Assembly (NCBI RefSeq): GCF_014171575.1
Contig: NZ_CP050453.1
Span: 1,798,001-1,862,000 of the forward strand
DNA: 64,000 nucleotides
From: Microbacterium sp. Se63.02b
GTDB lineage: Bacteria > Actinomycetota > Actinomycetes > Actinomycetales > Microbacteriaceae
Direction: 5' to 3'
The notes under the pieces are model-generated. The model had not been told where the DNA came from and did not search any database. It saw nothing but the letters and a program-made list of their open reading frames with translations. Below, piece after piece: positions 45,522 through 56,060 of the stretch (positions within the stretch are counted from its first letter, which is position 1; each line of letters begins with the position of its first letter). Made by a program: the position numbers and the translations under genes.

Positions 45522-48357
45522 TCAGGGTCGGGTGAGCTCCTCGAGGATCTCGATGACGTGACGGTACGGGCGGCCGGTCGCCCGCGTCATCCCGATCTCG
45601 CACGTGCGGTTCGCGGAGACGAAGGCATCGAAGCCGCCCCGCTCACCATCCGCGGCGGCGATCTCCGCGGACTCCTGCGCCGTCGCACTGGCGGTGAGCT
45701 CCGGATGCAGCATGCCGCGGTCCCCGGCGAAGGCGCAGCAGCCCCAACCCTCCGGGATGAACACTTCTTCCGCGACCGCCTCGGCAATGGCTGTCAGCGC
45801 CCCCGTCGCCCCGAGTGCGGTCGTCGAGCACGTCGGATGCACGGCCACCGTCGAGAGCTTCGTCGACACAGACAACCGCGGGAGCACCTCCCGGGCGACG
45901 AACGTCGTCGCATCCTCGATACGGAGTCCCTGGTACTTCGGGTTCTCCGCGACGGACTGGGCGAGCATCACGTCGAGGCCCTCCGTGCAGGAGGCGGCGT
46001 CACACACCACGGGCAGTTCGCCGTGACGGCTCGCCTCCCACAGGGAGTCGAGCACACGCGCAGACATCTGTCGGTAGCCGTCGAGGTGACCCTTCGACTT
46101 CCAGGGGGTGCCGCAGCACAGGCCTCCGTTCTCTTCGGGGACCGCGACCGGGATCCCTGCGCGATCGAGCAGGTCGCGCAGCGCATCGCGTGATCCGTGC
46201 CCCGCGCCCTCGGCGCCGAACATCGTGCCGATGCACGCGCCGAAGAAGACGACCTCGGCATCATCGGGCCCTCCCTGCCCGCGGGGGCCTCGTGCCACCG
46301 CGGGGGAGTCCGCCATCGTAGAGCGGTACGGTGTCGGCGCCGAGCACGGCCCGGCCGAGGTGTGTCACTCCGCGCACCAGCGGCGCCGGGAGCGCATCGG
46401 CGACGGTGAGCGCGACCCCACCTGCGCGCGTCACGGTGCCCCAGTGCTTCGCCGCCGTGCCCCAGAGTGCGCCCTCGACGGCGTTCGACTGCTCGGCGCG
46501 CAGACGGCGGACGAGGTCTCCGGTGTTGATGTCGACAGGGCACGCCACGCCGCACATGCCGTCGACGGCACAGGTCTGCACGCCGTCGTAGTCGTAGTCC
46601 TTCTGCAGGTCGCGCAGCAGATCGGTGTCGCCCTGCTCCTCGGCCCACGCCATGTCGCGGCGGATCACGATGCGCTGCCGTGGCGTGAGGGTGATGTTCT
46701 TGCTGGGACAGGTGGGCTCGCAGTACCCGCACTCGACGCAGCGGTCGACTTCCTTCTCGACGGTGGGCACGCGCTTGAGGTCGTGCAGGTACGAGTCCGG
46801 ATCGTCCGAGAGGACCACGCCGGGGTTGAGGATGCCCTCGGGGTCGAGCAGGCGCTTGATCTCCCACATCATGTCGGTGAGGTCGTCGCCGTATTGCCTG
46901 CGCACGAACGGCGCCATGATCCGTCCCGTCCCGTGCTCCGCCTTGAGTGAACCCTGCTGGGAGAGCACCAGCTCGACCAGATCGTCGGTGAAGCGGCGGT
47001 ATCGTGCCACGCCGTCCGCATCGTCGAAGCGCTCGTTGAGCAGGAAGTGCACGTTCCCGTCCTTGGCGTGGCCGAAGATGACCGAGCCCTCGTAGCCGTG
47101 CTCGGCGAACAGCTCGATCAGGCGCTCGCACGTGGCGAGGAGCCGGGGGACGGGCACCACGATGTCCTCGAGCAGCGCGGTCGTCCCCGAGGGGCGTGCG
47201 CCGGCGACCGCGGTGTAGAGGCCCTTGCGCACATGCCAGAGACCGGCGCGCTCGGCGGCATCCGTCGTGAGGCGCGGAGCCACGGCGAGCGGCAGTGCGT
47301 CGAAGTGCACCTGCGCCGCCGCGCTCGAGGCCGCCAGCGCGTCGGCGTCGGAAGCGTGGACCTCGACCAGCAGTGCGGCGTGCCCCTGGACCTCGATCTC
47401 CGCGATCGCCGCCGGCACATCGCTCAGTCCCTGTGCGACCCGCAGGGACGCGGCATCCATGAGCTCGATCGTGGCGAGGCCGAGGCGGGTCAGGTCGGGG
47501 AGTGCGGTCATCGCGGCTGACAGCGTCTCGAACACGAGCAGGCCGGTCGCGATCGCCGGCCGCACCTCGATCGTGCGGAAGCGGGCCTCTGCGACGAACC
47601 CGAGGGTGCCCTCGGAGCCGATCATCAGGTGCTCGAGGATGCGCACCGGGTCGTCGAAGTCGAGCAACGCGTTCAGCCCGTAGCCCATGGTGTTCTTCAT
47701 CGAGAACTGCTGACGGAGGAACGCGACATGATCAGCCGAGTCGAGGAGGCGGGTGCGCAGCGCGAGGAGACCGTCGGCGATCGCCGGCTCGGCGGCACGC
47801 AGCACGTCGTTCGCATCCGACCGTCCCGTGTCGAGGATCGTGCCGCTCGGGAGCACGATCGTCATCGAGTCGATGGTCTGGTACGAGTTCTCGGTGATGC
47901 CGCATGCCATGCCGCTGGAGTTGTTGGCCACGACGCCGCCGATGGTGCAGGCGATCTCGCTTGCCGGGTCAGGACCGAGCTTGCGGCGATGGCGGGCGAG
48001 TCGGGTGTTGACCTGCCGCACCGTCGCGCCGGGTCCGACCCGGACGAAGGAGCCGTCCTCCTCCACCGCGATGTCTCGGAAGTGGCTGCGTGTGTCGACG
48101 AGGATGTCACCGCTGACGCTCTGCCCGGAGAGGCTGGTGCCACCGGAGCGGAAGGTGAGCGTGCGACCGGCACTGCGCACCGCGCCGAAGGCTCGCGCGA
48201 CCCCCTCGGCATCGACGGGGGACAGCACCGCGTCCGGAATCAGCAGGTAGTGCGAGGCATCATGTGCGCGGGCGAACCGGTCGATGGACCGGGAGTGCAC
48301 TTCCGTGGTCGGCCCCAGCAGGGCGGGGTCCAGCGGTTCGGCGAGTGTGGTCGGCAC
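45522..48357 (-). pseudogene. FAD/Fe-S D-lactate dehydrogenase (GlcD-GlpC type fusion), frame broken near 46290
   Basis: The first 698 codons from GTG 48357 (AGAGGAG four bases before) hold a PCMH-type FAD domain (LTFRSGGTSLSGQSVSGDIL, ACTIGGVVANNSSGMACGI), the FAD-oxidase C-terminal domain, and two Fe-S motifs, CVECGYCEPTCPSKN and CAVDGMCGVACPVD. A second frame from about 46310 continues with CCG-type Cys clusters (VVFFGACIGTMFG, GGLCCGTPWKSKG, WGCCAFAGD). Together they make the ~945-residue fused enzyme seen in Actinobacteria. The frames meet between 46266 and 46312, needing two bases added or one removed. It is divergent from a GntR regulator with a TTGTCAGACAA operator, supporting lactate oxidation. 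Confidence 0.82.
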
Positions 48358-48380
48358 GGTGCTCCTCTGCTCCGTCGAGA

Positions 48381-48391
48381 TTGTCTGACAA
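48381..48391. promoter_or_regulatory. GntR-type operator TTGTCTGACAA
   Basis: This perfect 11-bp palindrome adjoins TACACT (48391-48396, minus strand), a -10 box for the lactate dehydrogenase gene, so a bound FCD-GntR protein would cover its transcription start. TTGT-N3-ACAA sites are typical for FadR/LldR regulators. Confidence 0.7.
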
Positions 48392-48428
48392 GTGTACCGA
48401 GAGGTGGAGGTTTCGATAGGCTGTCCCG

Positions 48429-49091
48429 ATGATCACGACCAGCGAACCGACGCTCGGGATCGTCGGCGTCGTGGATGCCGTGACCGCCCAGCTGCGGGCG
48501 CGCATCCTGAGCGGAGAGATCCGCTCGGGATCACCGCTCACCGAGGCCGCGGTGTCGCACACGTTCGGGGTGGCGCGGCCCAGCGCGAAAGCGGCGATCG
48601 AGCAGCTCGTCGCGAGCGGGCTCCTCGTGCGGACCGCTCACCGGAGCGCGCGCGTCGTGGGGATCGATGCCGACACCGTGCGCGACGTCTACCGGACGAG
48701 GACGCGCCTCGAGAGCGCAGCCCTGCGGGATCTCGCCCGCACCAGGAACGTCCCCGACCTCGCGAGCGCGGCCAATGCCGAGATCCTGGCGATGCCGCCG
48801 GGGCCGGATCCCGCGACCGTCGACCCCGATCTGCGATTCCATACCGCTCTCATCGACGGGCTCCACAGCGAACGGACAAGTCGCATGTACCGCAGCGTCC
48901 TCGACGAGGTGCGGCTGTGCATGGCTCAGGTGCAGGGGAGACGACTGCTCGACGCTGCGGAGATCGCCGCCCAGCACGCCGACATCCTCGATGCGGTCGC
49001 GTCAGGCGAAGGACAGCGGGCGGCGGCTCTTCTCGAAGCGCACCTCTCGTCGGCGGAGGAACGCCTCGTGGAAGCGCTCGACGCGGACTAG
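48429..49091 (+). CDS. GntR-family regulator with FCD ligand domain
   Basis: The 220-residue protein has an N-terminal winged helix (QLRARILSGEIRSGSPLTEA, VARPSAKAAIEQLVASGLLV) and an FCD domain with the metal/ligand pattern D-x-x-F-H (DLRFHTALIDGL) and H-x-x-I (QHADILDAV). TAGGCT at 48417-48422 is six bases before the ATG (leaderless). Being divergent from the D-lactate dehydrogenase with a palindrome between them, it is probably an LldR-like lactate-responsive repressor; the ligand is inferred. Confidence 0.85.
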   Translation: MITTSEPTLGIVGVVDAVTAQLRARILSGEIRSGSPLTEAAVSHTFGVARPSAKAAIEQLVASGLLVRTAHRSARVVGIDADTVRDVYRTRTRLESAALRDLARTRNVPDLASAANAEILAMPPGPDPATVDPDLRFHTALIDGLHSERTSRMYRSVLDEVRLCMAQVQGRRLLDAAEIAAQHADILDAVASGEGQRAAALLEAHLSSAEERLVEALDAD

Positions 49092-49093
49092 CC

Positions 49094-50035
49094 TCACTCG
49101 GCCGGGGCCTCCTCGACCACGATGGGCGCTTCGGTGGAGTCGGCCCACTCGGGTGCAGGCAGGACCGTGTCGACCTGGCCCGCCTGGATCTGCCGCAGTG
49201 CCTCGGCGATCTCTTCGTCGTTCTCAGGTACCGGAAGGTCGCACGCGCGCAGTTCCGAGGCGAACTGCAACGTCAGGCGGATCTTGCCCGCTTCGACGGC
49301 TTGAGCGGTCGTCCCGGTGCGGATCTCGCTTCCGGTCTGGATCGCGGAGACCTCGTCGCACACGTGATAGACCTTTCCTCCGTCGACCCAGACGACCTCG
49401 TCCTTGCCCAGGAGCTGGATGACCGCGGACTGGTCGGCGGTGTACTGCTCGACGGATGCCGGGGCGAAGTCGATGCCGAGCACGACGGCGAGGCCCGCGA
49501 GGACGACGCCCACGATGCCCGCGGTCGTCTTCTGTCCCTTGTCCATGTCCTTGTTGAGGAAGATGAGGATGACAAGCGGAAGGAACGCGACGATCGCGAT
49601 GATCGCGCCGAGCTGGTTCTGGACGAAGAACCGTGCCTTGTCCGACCGGCGTGCGGGGTCGAGACGGGTGGCCTTCTTCCACAGCACCGAGCCGGTGATC
49701 GACAGCGCGGCGATCACGACGAGCAGCACGAGGAGGGCGATGAACGCCCACTGCGGGAACTGCGCGGTGACGCCGGTCTCCTCGAGGAGGCCCGTGTCGG
49801 GGTCGCGGACGAGCTTCCCGTCTTCGCCGACGTACACCCGCTGCCGCAGGAGCCAGAAGATACCGACGGCCTCGCCGATGATCGCGAGCGCCCAGAGGAT
49901 CCCGGCGATCAAGCGGAAGCGCGTCGCCTTCGCCTTGGCCTCTGGGGTGGGTACCCACCCTGCGGGCGGCTCCGTGGTCGCGCCGCCCTGCGTGGGCTGA
50001 TCGACGCCGGCGTCCGTCTTGTCGCTCTCGGCCAC
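49094..50035 (-). CDS. Four-helix membrane protein of unknown function
   Basis: The 313-residue protein begins with a polar Pro/Thr-rich tail and has four membrane helices at roughly residues 41-63, 96-119, 142-160 and 171-189. A ~120-residue C-terminal domain contains two Cys (VYHVCDEVSA and LRACDLPVP) and ends in a Pro/Glu-rich tail. No known family was recognised. Its stop lies two bases from the convergent gntR stop. The Cys pair would suit an extracytoplasmic disulfide. Confidence 0.7.
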   Translation of the reverse strand: MAESDKTDAGVDQPTQGGATTEPPAGWVPTPEAKAKATRFRLIAGILWALAIIGEAVGIFWLLRQRVYVGEDGKLVRDPDTGLLEETGVTAQFPQWAFIALLVLLVVIAALSITGSVLWKKATRLDPARRSDKARFFVQNQLGAIIAIVAFLPLVILIFLNKDMDKGQKTTAGIVGVVLAGLAVVLGIDFAPASVEQYTADQSAVIQLLGKDEVVWVDGGKVYHVCDEVSAIQTGSEIRTGTTAQAVEAGKIRLTLQFASELRACDLPVPENDEEIAEALRQIQAGQVDTVLPAPEWADSTEAPIVVEEAPAE

Positions 50036-50118
50036 GGTGTTCCCTTTCCCTCCGATGCCCGCCGATCCGGCTCAGGGCAACCCTGAGCCTAGTGGACGGG
50101 GTGTCCTACGCTGGGGAC

Positions 50119-50583
50119 ATGACCTCCGATTCCGACGACGCCCTCAACTGGGAGGGCGACGAGACTCCGACACCGAAGGATCCCGCCCTTCCGCACGGCT
50201 GGAACGCCGTGGGGAAGGGGAGCGAAGATGTCGGAACGATCGAGGATGACGGCACGGTCACCCCCGTCGGCTCGGACGAACCGGCAGGGTTGAGCACCCC
50301 GATGCTGTTGATCCTCGGAGTGGTCGGCGGCGTGTACCTCCTCTACACGATCGGCTGGATCGTCGGAGGGCTGCGGCTCAAGCCGTTGGCATCCTTCCTC
50401 GTCACCGACGCGATGTTCCTGCCCTGGTTCGTCCTGGCGATCGCCGCTCCTGCGCTCTGGTTCCTCGCCAGTTGGGTGCTCACGCGCGCGAGGCCCGCGT
50501 GGATCCGGGTCGCCGTGCTTCTCGCCGGTGTCGTCCTGCTGGTTCCGTGGCCCTTCGTCACGGTGGGGGTGATCGGATCATGA
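50119..50583 (+). CDS. Three-helix membrane protein of unknown function
   Basis: The 154-residue protein has an acidic N-terminal tail (~65 residues) and three membrane helices (MLLILGVVGGVYLLYTIGWI, MFLPWFVLAIAAPALWFLAS, WIRVAVLLAGVVLLVPWPFV). TACGCT (50107-50112) is six bases before ATG 50119, so this start is preferred over the in-frame ATG at 50092. It overlaps the next small membrane-protein gene by four bases, so the two are co-translated. Confidence 0.75.
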   Translation: MTSDSDDALNWEGDETPTPKDPALPHGWNAVGKGSEDVGTIEDDGTVTPVGSDEPAGLSTPMLLILGVVGGVYLLYTIGWIVGGLRLKPLASFLVTDAMFLPWFVLAIAAPALWFLASWVLTRARPAWIRVAVLLAGVVLLVPWPFVTVGVIGS

Positions 50584-50915
50584 GCGCGCCTCAGGCCACT
50601 CAGCCCGTCGCGGCGGGCTCGCCCCGGTGGCTCGTCGGACTCGTCATCGGGCTGGCTGGCCTGTTCTACGCGTACGCCGTGTGGAACGCCGTCGCGCACC
50701 TCATCACGATGGCGCAGACCGGCCTCACCGGCGCCGGGTGGGCCACGCTGCTGTTCGGCGTCGCGTTCCCCGCCATCGTGTTCGCCTTCGCCTACGTGAT
50801 CGGCCGCCGGCGCAGGGTGGGCGAGCTCGCACTGGTGTTCCTCGCGGGTCTCGGCGTCGTCGCGGTGTTCTGGATGAGCCTGATCGCGCTGAGCCTGACG
50901 ATGCCGAGCGCCTGA
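50580..50915 (+). CDS. Small membrane protein, partner of the preceding gene
   Basis: The 111-residue protein has three hydrophobic helices (WLVGLVIGLAGLFYAYAVWN, WATLLFGVAFPAIVFAFAYV, ELALVFLAGLGVVAVFWMSL) with a basic loop GRRRRVGE. It begins within the previous stop (ATGA), suggesting the two proteins work together in the membrane. No family was recognised. Confidence 0.75.
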   Translation: MSAPQATQPVAAGSPRWLVGLVIGLAGLFYAYAVWNAVAHLITMAQTGLTGAGWATLLFGVAFPAIVFAFAYVIGRRRRVGELALVFLAGLGVVAVFWMSLIALSLTMPSA

Positions 50916-51038
50916 GTCTCACACGGTCACACGTCACGGAGAGCACCGAGCGCTCGGGTAGAGTTGACGCGATCGCGCCCCCATGGTGTGCGGCGCATCG
51001 GCCCCTCCCGCCTGCCGCGCTGCCCCGAAGGATCCACT

Positions 51039-52642
51039 GTGCCGAAGCCTGTCGTGCTCATCGCCGAAGTACTCTCTCCCGCCACGATCGAGGCCCTCGG
51101 CCCCGACTTCGACGTCCGCAACGTCGACGGCACCGACCGTGAGGCGCTGTTCACGGCTCTCGCAGACGCCGATGCCGTGCTGGTCCGCTCGGCGACCCGC
51201 ATCGACGAGGAGGCGCTGAGTCACGCCCCGAAGCTGAAGGTCGTCGCTCGCGCGGGCGTCGGTCTCGACAACGTCGACATCAAGGCGGCCACGGCCGCCG
51301 GCGTCATGGTGGTCAATGCGCCGACGTCGAACATCGTCTCGGCCGCGGAGCTCACGGTCGGTCACATCCTCAGCCTCGCGCGCCGCATCCCCGCCGCGCA
51401 CGCGTCGCTGTCGGCCGGTGCGTGGAAGCGCAGCTCCTTCACCGGTGCCGAGCTCTTCGAGAAGACCGTGGGCATCGTCGGCCTCGGCCGCATCGGCGCG
51501 CTGGTCGCCGCCCGCCTCGCCGCGTTCGACATGCGTGTGGTGGCCTACGACCCCTACGTGACATCCGCGCGTGCGCAGCAGCTCGGCGTGCAGCTGCTCT
51601 CCCTCGACGAGCTCGTCGCGGAGTCCGACTTCCTCACGATCCACATGCCGAAGACGCCGGAGACCACCGGGATGATCGGCGCCGAGCAGTTCAAGGCCAT
51701 GAAGCCGACCGCGTTCGTCGTCAACGTCGCCCGTGGCGGACTGATCGACGAGGAGGCCCTCCACGCGGCGCTCGTCGCTGGCGAGATCGCCGGCGCCGGG
51801 CTCGACGTGTTCACGTCCGAGCCCCCGCGGAAGGCGGCACGGCCCGTCCGCTCCTCGAGCTGCCCAACGTCGTCGTCACGCCGCACCTCGGCGCGAGCAC
51901 CGAAGAGGCGCAGGAGAAGGCCGGTGTCTCGGTCGCGCGTTCCGTGCGTCTGGCCCTCGGGGGCGACCTCGTGCCCGACGCGGTCAACGTCGCGGGCGGT
52001 GTGATCGACCCCTACGTGCGTCCCGGCATCTCCCTCGTCGAGAAGCTCGGTCAGATCTTCGCCGCTCTCGCGACGTCGCCGCTCACCAGCCTCGACGTCG
52101 AGGTGCATGGCGAGCTCAACGACTACGACGTGAGCGTGCTCAAGCTGGCGGCGCTCAAGGGCGTCTTCACGAACATCGTGAGCGAGACGGTCTCGTACGT
52201 GAACGCTCCGCTGCTGGCCGAGCAGCGTGGCATCGCGGTGCGTCTGCTCAAGGACGACGTGAGCGACGAGTATCGCAATGTGATCACCCTCACCGGTGCG
52301 CTGTCCGACGGCACGCAGCTCTCGGTCTCCGGCACCCTGACGGGTCCGAAGCAGGCAGAGAAGCTGGTGGGCATCAACGACCACACGCTCGAGCTGCCGA
52401 TCGAGAAGCACCACGTCGTGATGCTCTACACCGACCGGCCGGGCATCGTGGCCGTCTACGGGCAGAAGTTCGGCGAGGCGGGCATCAACATCGCCGGGAT
52501 GCAGATCGCCCGACAGGCGGCCGGCGCACAGGCGCTCAGTGTTCTCACGCTCGACTCGCCCGTGTCCGATGAGCTGCTCGACGACGTCCGCGACGCGATC
52601 GACGCCGACCTGTTCCGTCAGATCGAGATCACCGAGGTCTGA
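51039..52642 (+). pseudogene. serA: D-3-phosphoglycerate dehydrogenase, frame broken near 51824
   Basis: SerA starts serine synthesis. GTG 51039 with AAGGA six bases upstream gives the substrate domain ([32 protein letters not shown]) and the NAD site TVGIVGLGRIGALVAARLAA. The frame then breaks in CCCCC (51822-51826): one C is missing, and the other frame continues AEGGTARPLLELPNVVVTPH LGAST through the intervening domain to a C-terminal ACT domain (MLYTDRPGIVAVYGQKFGEA). Restoring the base gives a normal ~535-residue enzyme. Consensus error is likely. Confidence 0.88.
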
Positions 52643-52655
52643 CCGACTGCGACGC

Positions 52656-52692
52656 GAAGGAGGGCGGGAGCGCGATGCTCCCGCCCTCCTTC
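52656..52692. terminator. Bidirectional terminator between serA and the tetR-like gene
   Basis: A perfect 16-bp stem (52656-52671 with 52677-52692) has a 5-base GCGAT loop, placed between two convergent stops. Confidence 0.85.
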
Positions 52693-52703
52693 GTGTCAGT
52701 GGG

Positions 52704-53246
52704 TCAGTCTGTCGCCTTCAGCACCAGGGCGATCAGATCGGCGAGCTCGTGGCTGCGAGGGACGAGGCGTTCCGGCCCGTGCACGTCGAGCGAGTTGTTG
52801 AAGTACAGGCCGTCGCTGACCAGCATCACCAGGTCGAGACTGGCGTTGTCGCGCACGTGGGGTCGGATCGTCTCCGCCCAGCGGCGTCTCGTGTCGCGCA
52901 GCATGTCGGCGGCGGGGATGGAGCCGCCCTGGGCGAGCCTCGTGGCCGCGATGAGCACGCGGTCGAGGGCGTCGTCCTCCATCACCGAGGTTCGCACGTA
53001 GTACGACACGGGTCCCTCCTCGGCGGCTGCCATGCGCTCCAGGTCGAGTGTCGTGAGCCGGTCGAGGCGCTCCACCAGCCCGGCCTCGAGTTCTTCCTTC
53101 GACCCGAAGTGGTAGAGCAGACCACCCTTCGACACACCGGCGGCCTTGGCTGTCGCGTCGAGCGTCGCGGCCCGCTCGCCATCGGCGATGAGGATCGCTT
53201 CGAAGGCGTCGAGCACCTTCTCGCGGGCGAGGGGAGGTCGGGGCAT
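52704..53246 (-). CDS. TetR-family repressor
   Basis: The 180-residue protein begins PRPPLAREKVLDAFEAILIA and has the TetR helix-turn-helix (ATLDATAKAAGVSKGGLLYH, FGSKEELEAGLVERL) followed by a variable ligand domain. ATG 53246 has AGAGGA six bases upstream. It is divergent from the MFS gene at 53343 with an imperfect palindrome between them, so it probably controls that transporter. Confidence 0.87.
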   Translation of the reverse strand: MPRPPLAREKVLDAFEAILIADGERAATLDATAKAAGVSKGGLLYHFGSKEELEAGLVERLDRLTTLDLERMAAAEEGPVSYYVRTSVMEDDALDRVLIAATRLAQGGSIPAADMLRDTRRRWAETIRPHVRDNASLDLVMLVSDGLYFNNSLDVHGPERLVPRSHELADLIALVLKATD

Positions 53247-53291
53247 CGTGGATCCTCTGCACAGGGGGAGTGACGGGAACTCTGTTACTAT

Positions 53292-53305
53292 ACCATCCGG
53301 ACGGT
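53292..53305. promoter_or_regulatory. Candidate TetR operator
   Basis: ACCATCCGGACGGT pairs at six of seven positions with its inverse and lies between the divergent TetR and MFS starts; a further half, AACCGT, is at 53311. Assignment is by position. Confidence 0.5.
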
Positions 53306-53342
53306 TCACTAACCGTGCCATCACGATCCTGAGAGGTGTTCC

Positions 53343-54877
53343 ATGACCCGTACTGCGTCGATTCCGACGACAGAGACGGATGCTCCCCGCGTCGGGGCGC
53401 GCGGCTGGGCGGCGCTCATCGTCCTCATGCTGCCGGTGCTGCTGGTATCGGTGGACAACACGGTGCTGAGCTTCGCGCTCCCCGAGATCTCCATCGCACT
53501 CGCTCCCAGTGGAGCCGAGCAGCTGTGGATCATCGACGTGTATCCCCTGGTGCTCGCCGGGCTCCTCGTGACCATGGGGACCCTGGGGGACCGCTTCGGC
53601 AGGCGCAAGCTCCTGTTGATCGGCGCGACGGGCTTCGCGGCGGTGTCTGCTCTCGCCGCGTTCGCTCCCACGGCCGGGCTGCTCATCGCCGCCCGTGCGC
53701 TTCTGGGGTTCTTCGGCGCCATGCTGATGCCCTCGACCCTCTCGTTGCTGCGTTCGATCTTCCAGAACCGGGACCAGCGACGCATGGCGATCGCCGTGTG
53801 GGCGTCGGCATTCTCGGCCGGTTCCGCGCTCGGACCGATCGTGGGCGGGTTCCTTCTCGAGCATTTCGCGTGGGGCTCCGTCTTCCTCATCGCCGTCCCC
53901 GTGCTCATCCCGCTGCTCGTGGCAGCGCCGCTCCTCGTTCCGGAGAGCCGCGACCCGAACCCGGGCCGTATCGACCTGGTCAGCATCGTGCTGTCGATGG
54001 CGACGATGATCCCGGTGGTCTACGCGATCAAGTCGCTCGCCGTCGACGGGCCGAGCCTCACGGCCGGTGCGTGGGCGCTGCTCGGCTTCGCGATGGGGTA
54101 CCTGTTCGTGCGTCGTCAACTGCGCGCCGACACGCCCATGCTCGACATGGCGCTGTTCCGCCGCGGTTCGTTCTCCGGGGCGATCCTGGTGAACCTGCTC
54201 AGCGTCGTCGCCCTGGTCGGCTTCCTCTACTTCGTGTCGCAGCATCTGCAGCTCGTGCTGGGTCTGTCGCCCATGACGGCGGGCCTCGCACTGGTGCCGG
54301 GAATGCTCGCGATGATCGTCGCAGGACTCTCGGTCGTCCCGGTGTCGCGACGGATCCCGCCGCACATCGTGATCCCCGTTGCGCTCGCGTTCTCCGTGGC
54401 CGGGTACCTCATCGTGGCGTTCACGACCCATGAGCACGGCGTGCTCCCACTCGTCGTGGCGTTCGTGGTGTTGGGCATCGGCATCGGTGCGGCGGAGACC
54501 ATCTCCAACGAACTGATCCTGTCGAGCGCCCCCGCCGCCAAGGCGGGCGCAGCGAGCGCCGTCTCGGAGACCGCCTATGAGCTCGGTGCTGTGCTGGGTA
54601 CAGCGGTGCTGGGCGGCATCATCACGGCGTTCTACCGCGGGGCGCTCGTGCTCCCGGAGGGCCTTCCTGCGGACGTCGCGCATGCGGCGGGGAGACCCTG
54701 GCCGGTGCGTACACCGCCGCTGAGGCGCTCCCGGGCCAGCTCGGGACGGCGCTGTGGGATGCCGCGGCCGCGGCGTTCGGCTCGGGGGTGATGGTGACGT
54801 CCCTGATCGGCGCCGGCCTCGTGGTCGTCGCCGCCGTGATCGCGGCCGTCACACTGCGCAAGGCACCCTCGCACTGA
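53343..54877 (+). pseudogene. MFS drug-efflux transporter (14-helix type), frame broken near 54690
   Basis: The frame from ATG 53343 (GAGAGG upstream) has the DHA2 features: VDNTVLSFALPEISIALAPS, the motif A loop GDRFGRRKLLLIGA and ETISNELILSSAPAAKAGAA. After DVAHAAG it shifts. The next frame gives [20 protein letters not shown] and a final helix before the stop at 54877. One base is missing in GGGG (54689-54692). The product resembles QacA/SmvA-type exporters of cations and dyes; the actual substrate is unknown. Confidence 0.85.
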
Positions 54878-54957
54878 CCAGTACGCTGGAAGGACCGGTC
54901 CGCTCGCCTCACGGCGGGTCAGGGCCGGTCCATCCCGTGCAGTGCGCAAGGAGTGTC

Positions 54958-55999
54958 ATGTCGCGTGTCGTGAAGCTGGCCGTCATCCCCGGAGACGGCA
55001 TCGGTCCCGAGGTCGTCGCCGAGGCGGAGAAGGTGCTCGACGCGGTCACGGCCGACAGCCAGGTGGTCTTCGACAAGACCCGGTTCTCCCTCGGAGCAGC
55101 GCGTTTCCTCGACACGGGAGACACCCTCACGGACGATGACCTCGCGGCGATCTCGGCGCACGACGCGATCCTCCTCGGCGCGGTCGGCGGCACCCCGGGA
55201 GACCCGCGTCTGAAGGACGCGAACATCGAGCGCGGGCTGCTGCTGAAGCTCCGTTTCACCCTCGATCACTACGTGAACCTCCGCCCGTCGAAGCTCTTCG
55301 TCGGTGCTCCTGGCCCGCTCGCCGAACCGGGCGCGATCGACTTCGTGGTGGTCCGCGAGGGGACAGAGGGGCCGTACGTCGGCAACGGCGGTGCGATCCG
55401 CACGGGGACGCCGCACGAGGTCGCGAACGAGACCTCGGTGAACACCGCCTTCGGTGTCGAGCGCGTCGTGCGCTACGCCTTCGACCTCGCCGAGCGCCGT
55501 CGCAAGAAGCTCACGCTCGTGCACAAGACCAACGTGCTCGTGCACGCCGGCGCGATCTGGCAGCGCATCGTGAACGAAGTGGCCGCCGAGCACCCCGACG
55601 TCGCCGTCGACTACCTGCATGTCGACGCAGCCACGATCTTCCTGGTCACCGATCCCGCGCGTTTCGACGTGATCGTGACCGACAATCTCTTCGGTGACAT
55701 CCTCACCGATCTCGCCGGCGCCGTCACGGGCGGCATCGGCCTCGCCGCCTCAGGGAACATCAACCCCGATGGCGTCTTCCCGTCGATGTTCGAGCCCGTG
55801 CACGGCTCGGCGCCGGACATCGCGGGCCAGCAGAAGGCCGACCCGACCGCCGCGATCCTCTCGATCGCGCTGCTGCTCGACCACCTCGGCCTTCCTGCCG
55901 AGTCGGCGTGTGAGCGCCGCGGTCGAGGCGGACATCGCCGCCCGCAGGGGTGCCCGCACCACTGCGGAGATCGGTTCCGCGATCACTGCCCGTCTCTGA
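54958..55999 (+). pseudogene. leuB: 3-isopropylmalate dehydrogenase, frame broken near 55907
   Basis: LeuB oxidises 3-isopropylmalate in leucine synthesis. From ATG 54958 (AAGGAG four bases upstream) the protein shows [53 protein letters not shown] and [20 protein letters not shown] with metal ligands. After GLPAESA the frame fails. The alternative frame gives [20 protein letters not shown] and the stop at 55999. Two bases are missing in GCGT (55906-55909), which keeps the family length. Likely a consensus error. Confidence 0.88.
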
Positions 56000-56060
56000 A
56001 CGGCGGGCGTAGGCTGACAGGGCGCGAGGATGCGCCCACCCACGAGGAATGGATGACGAT

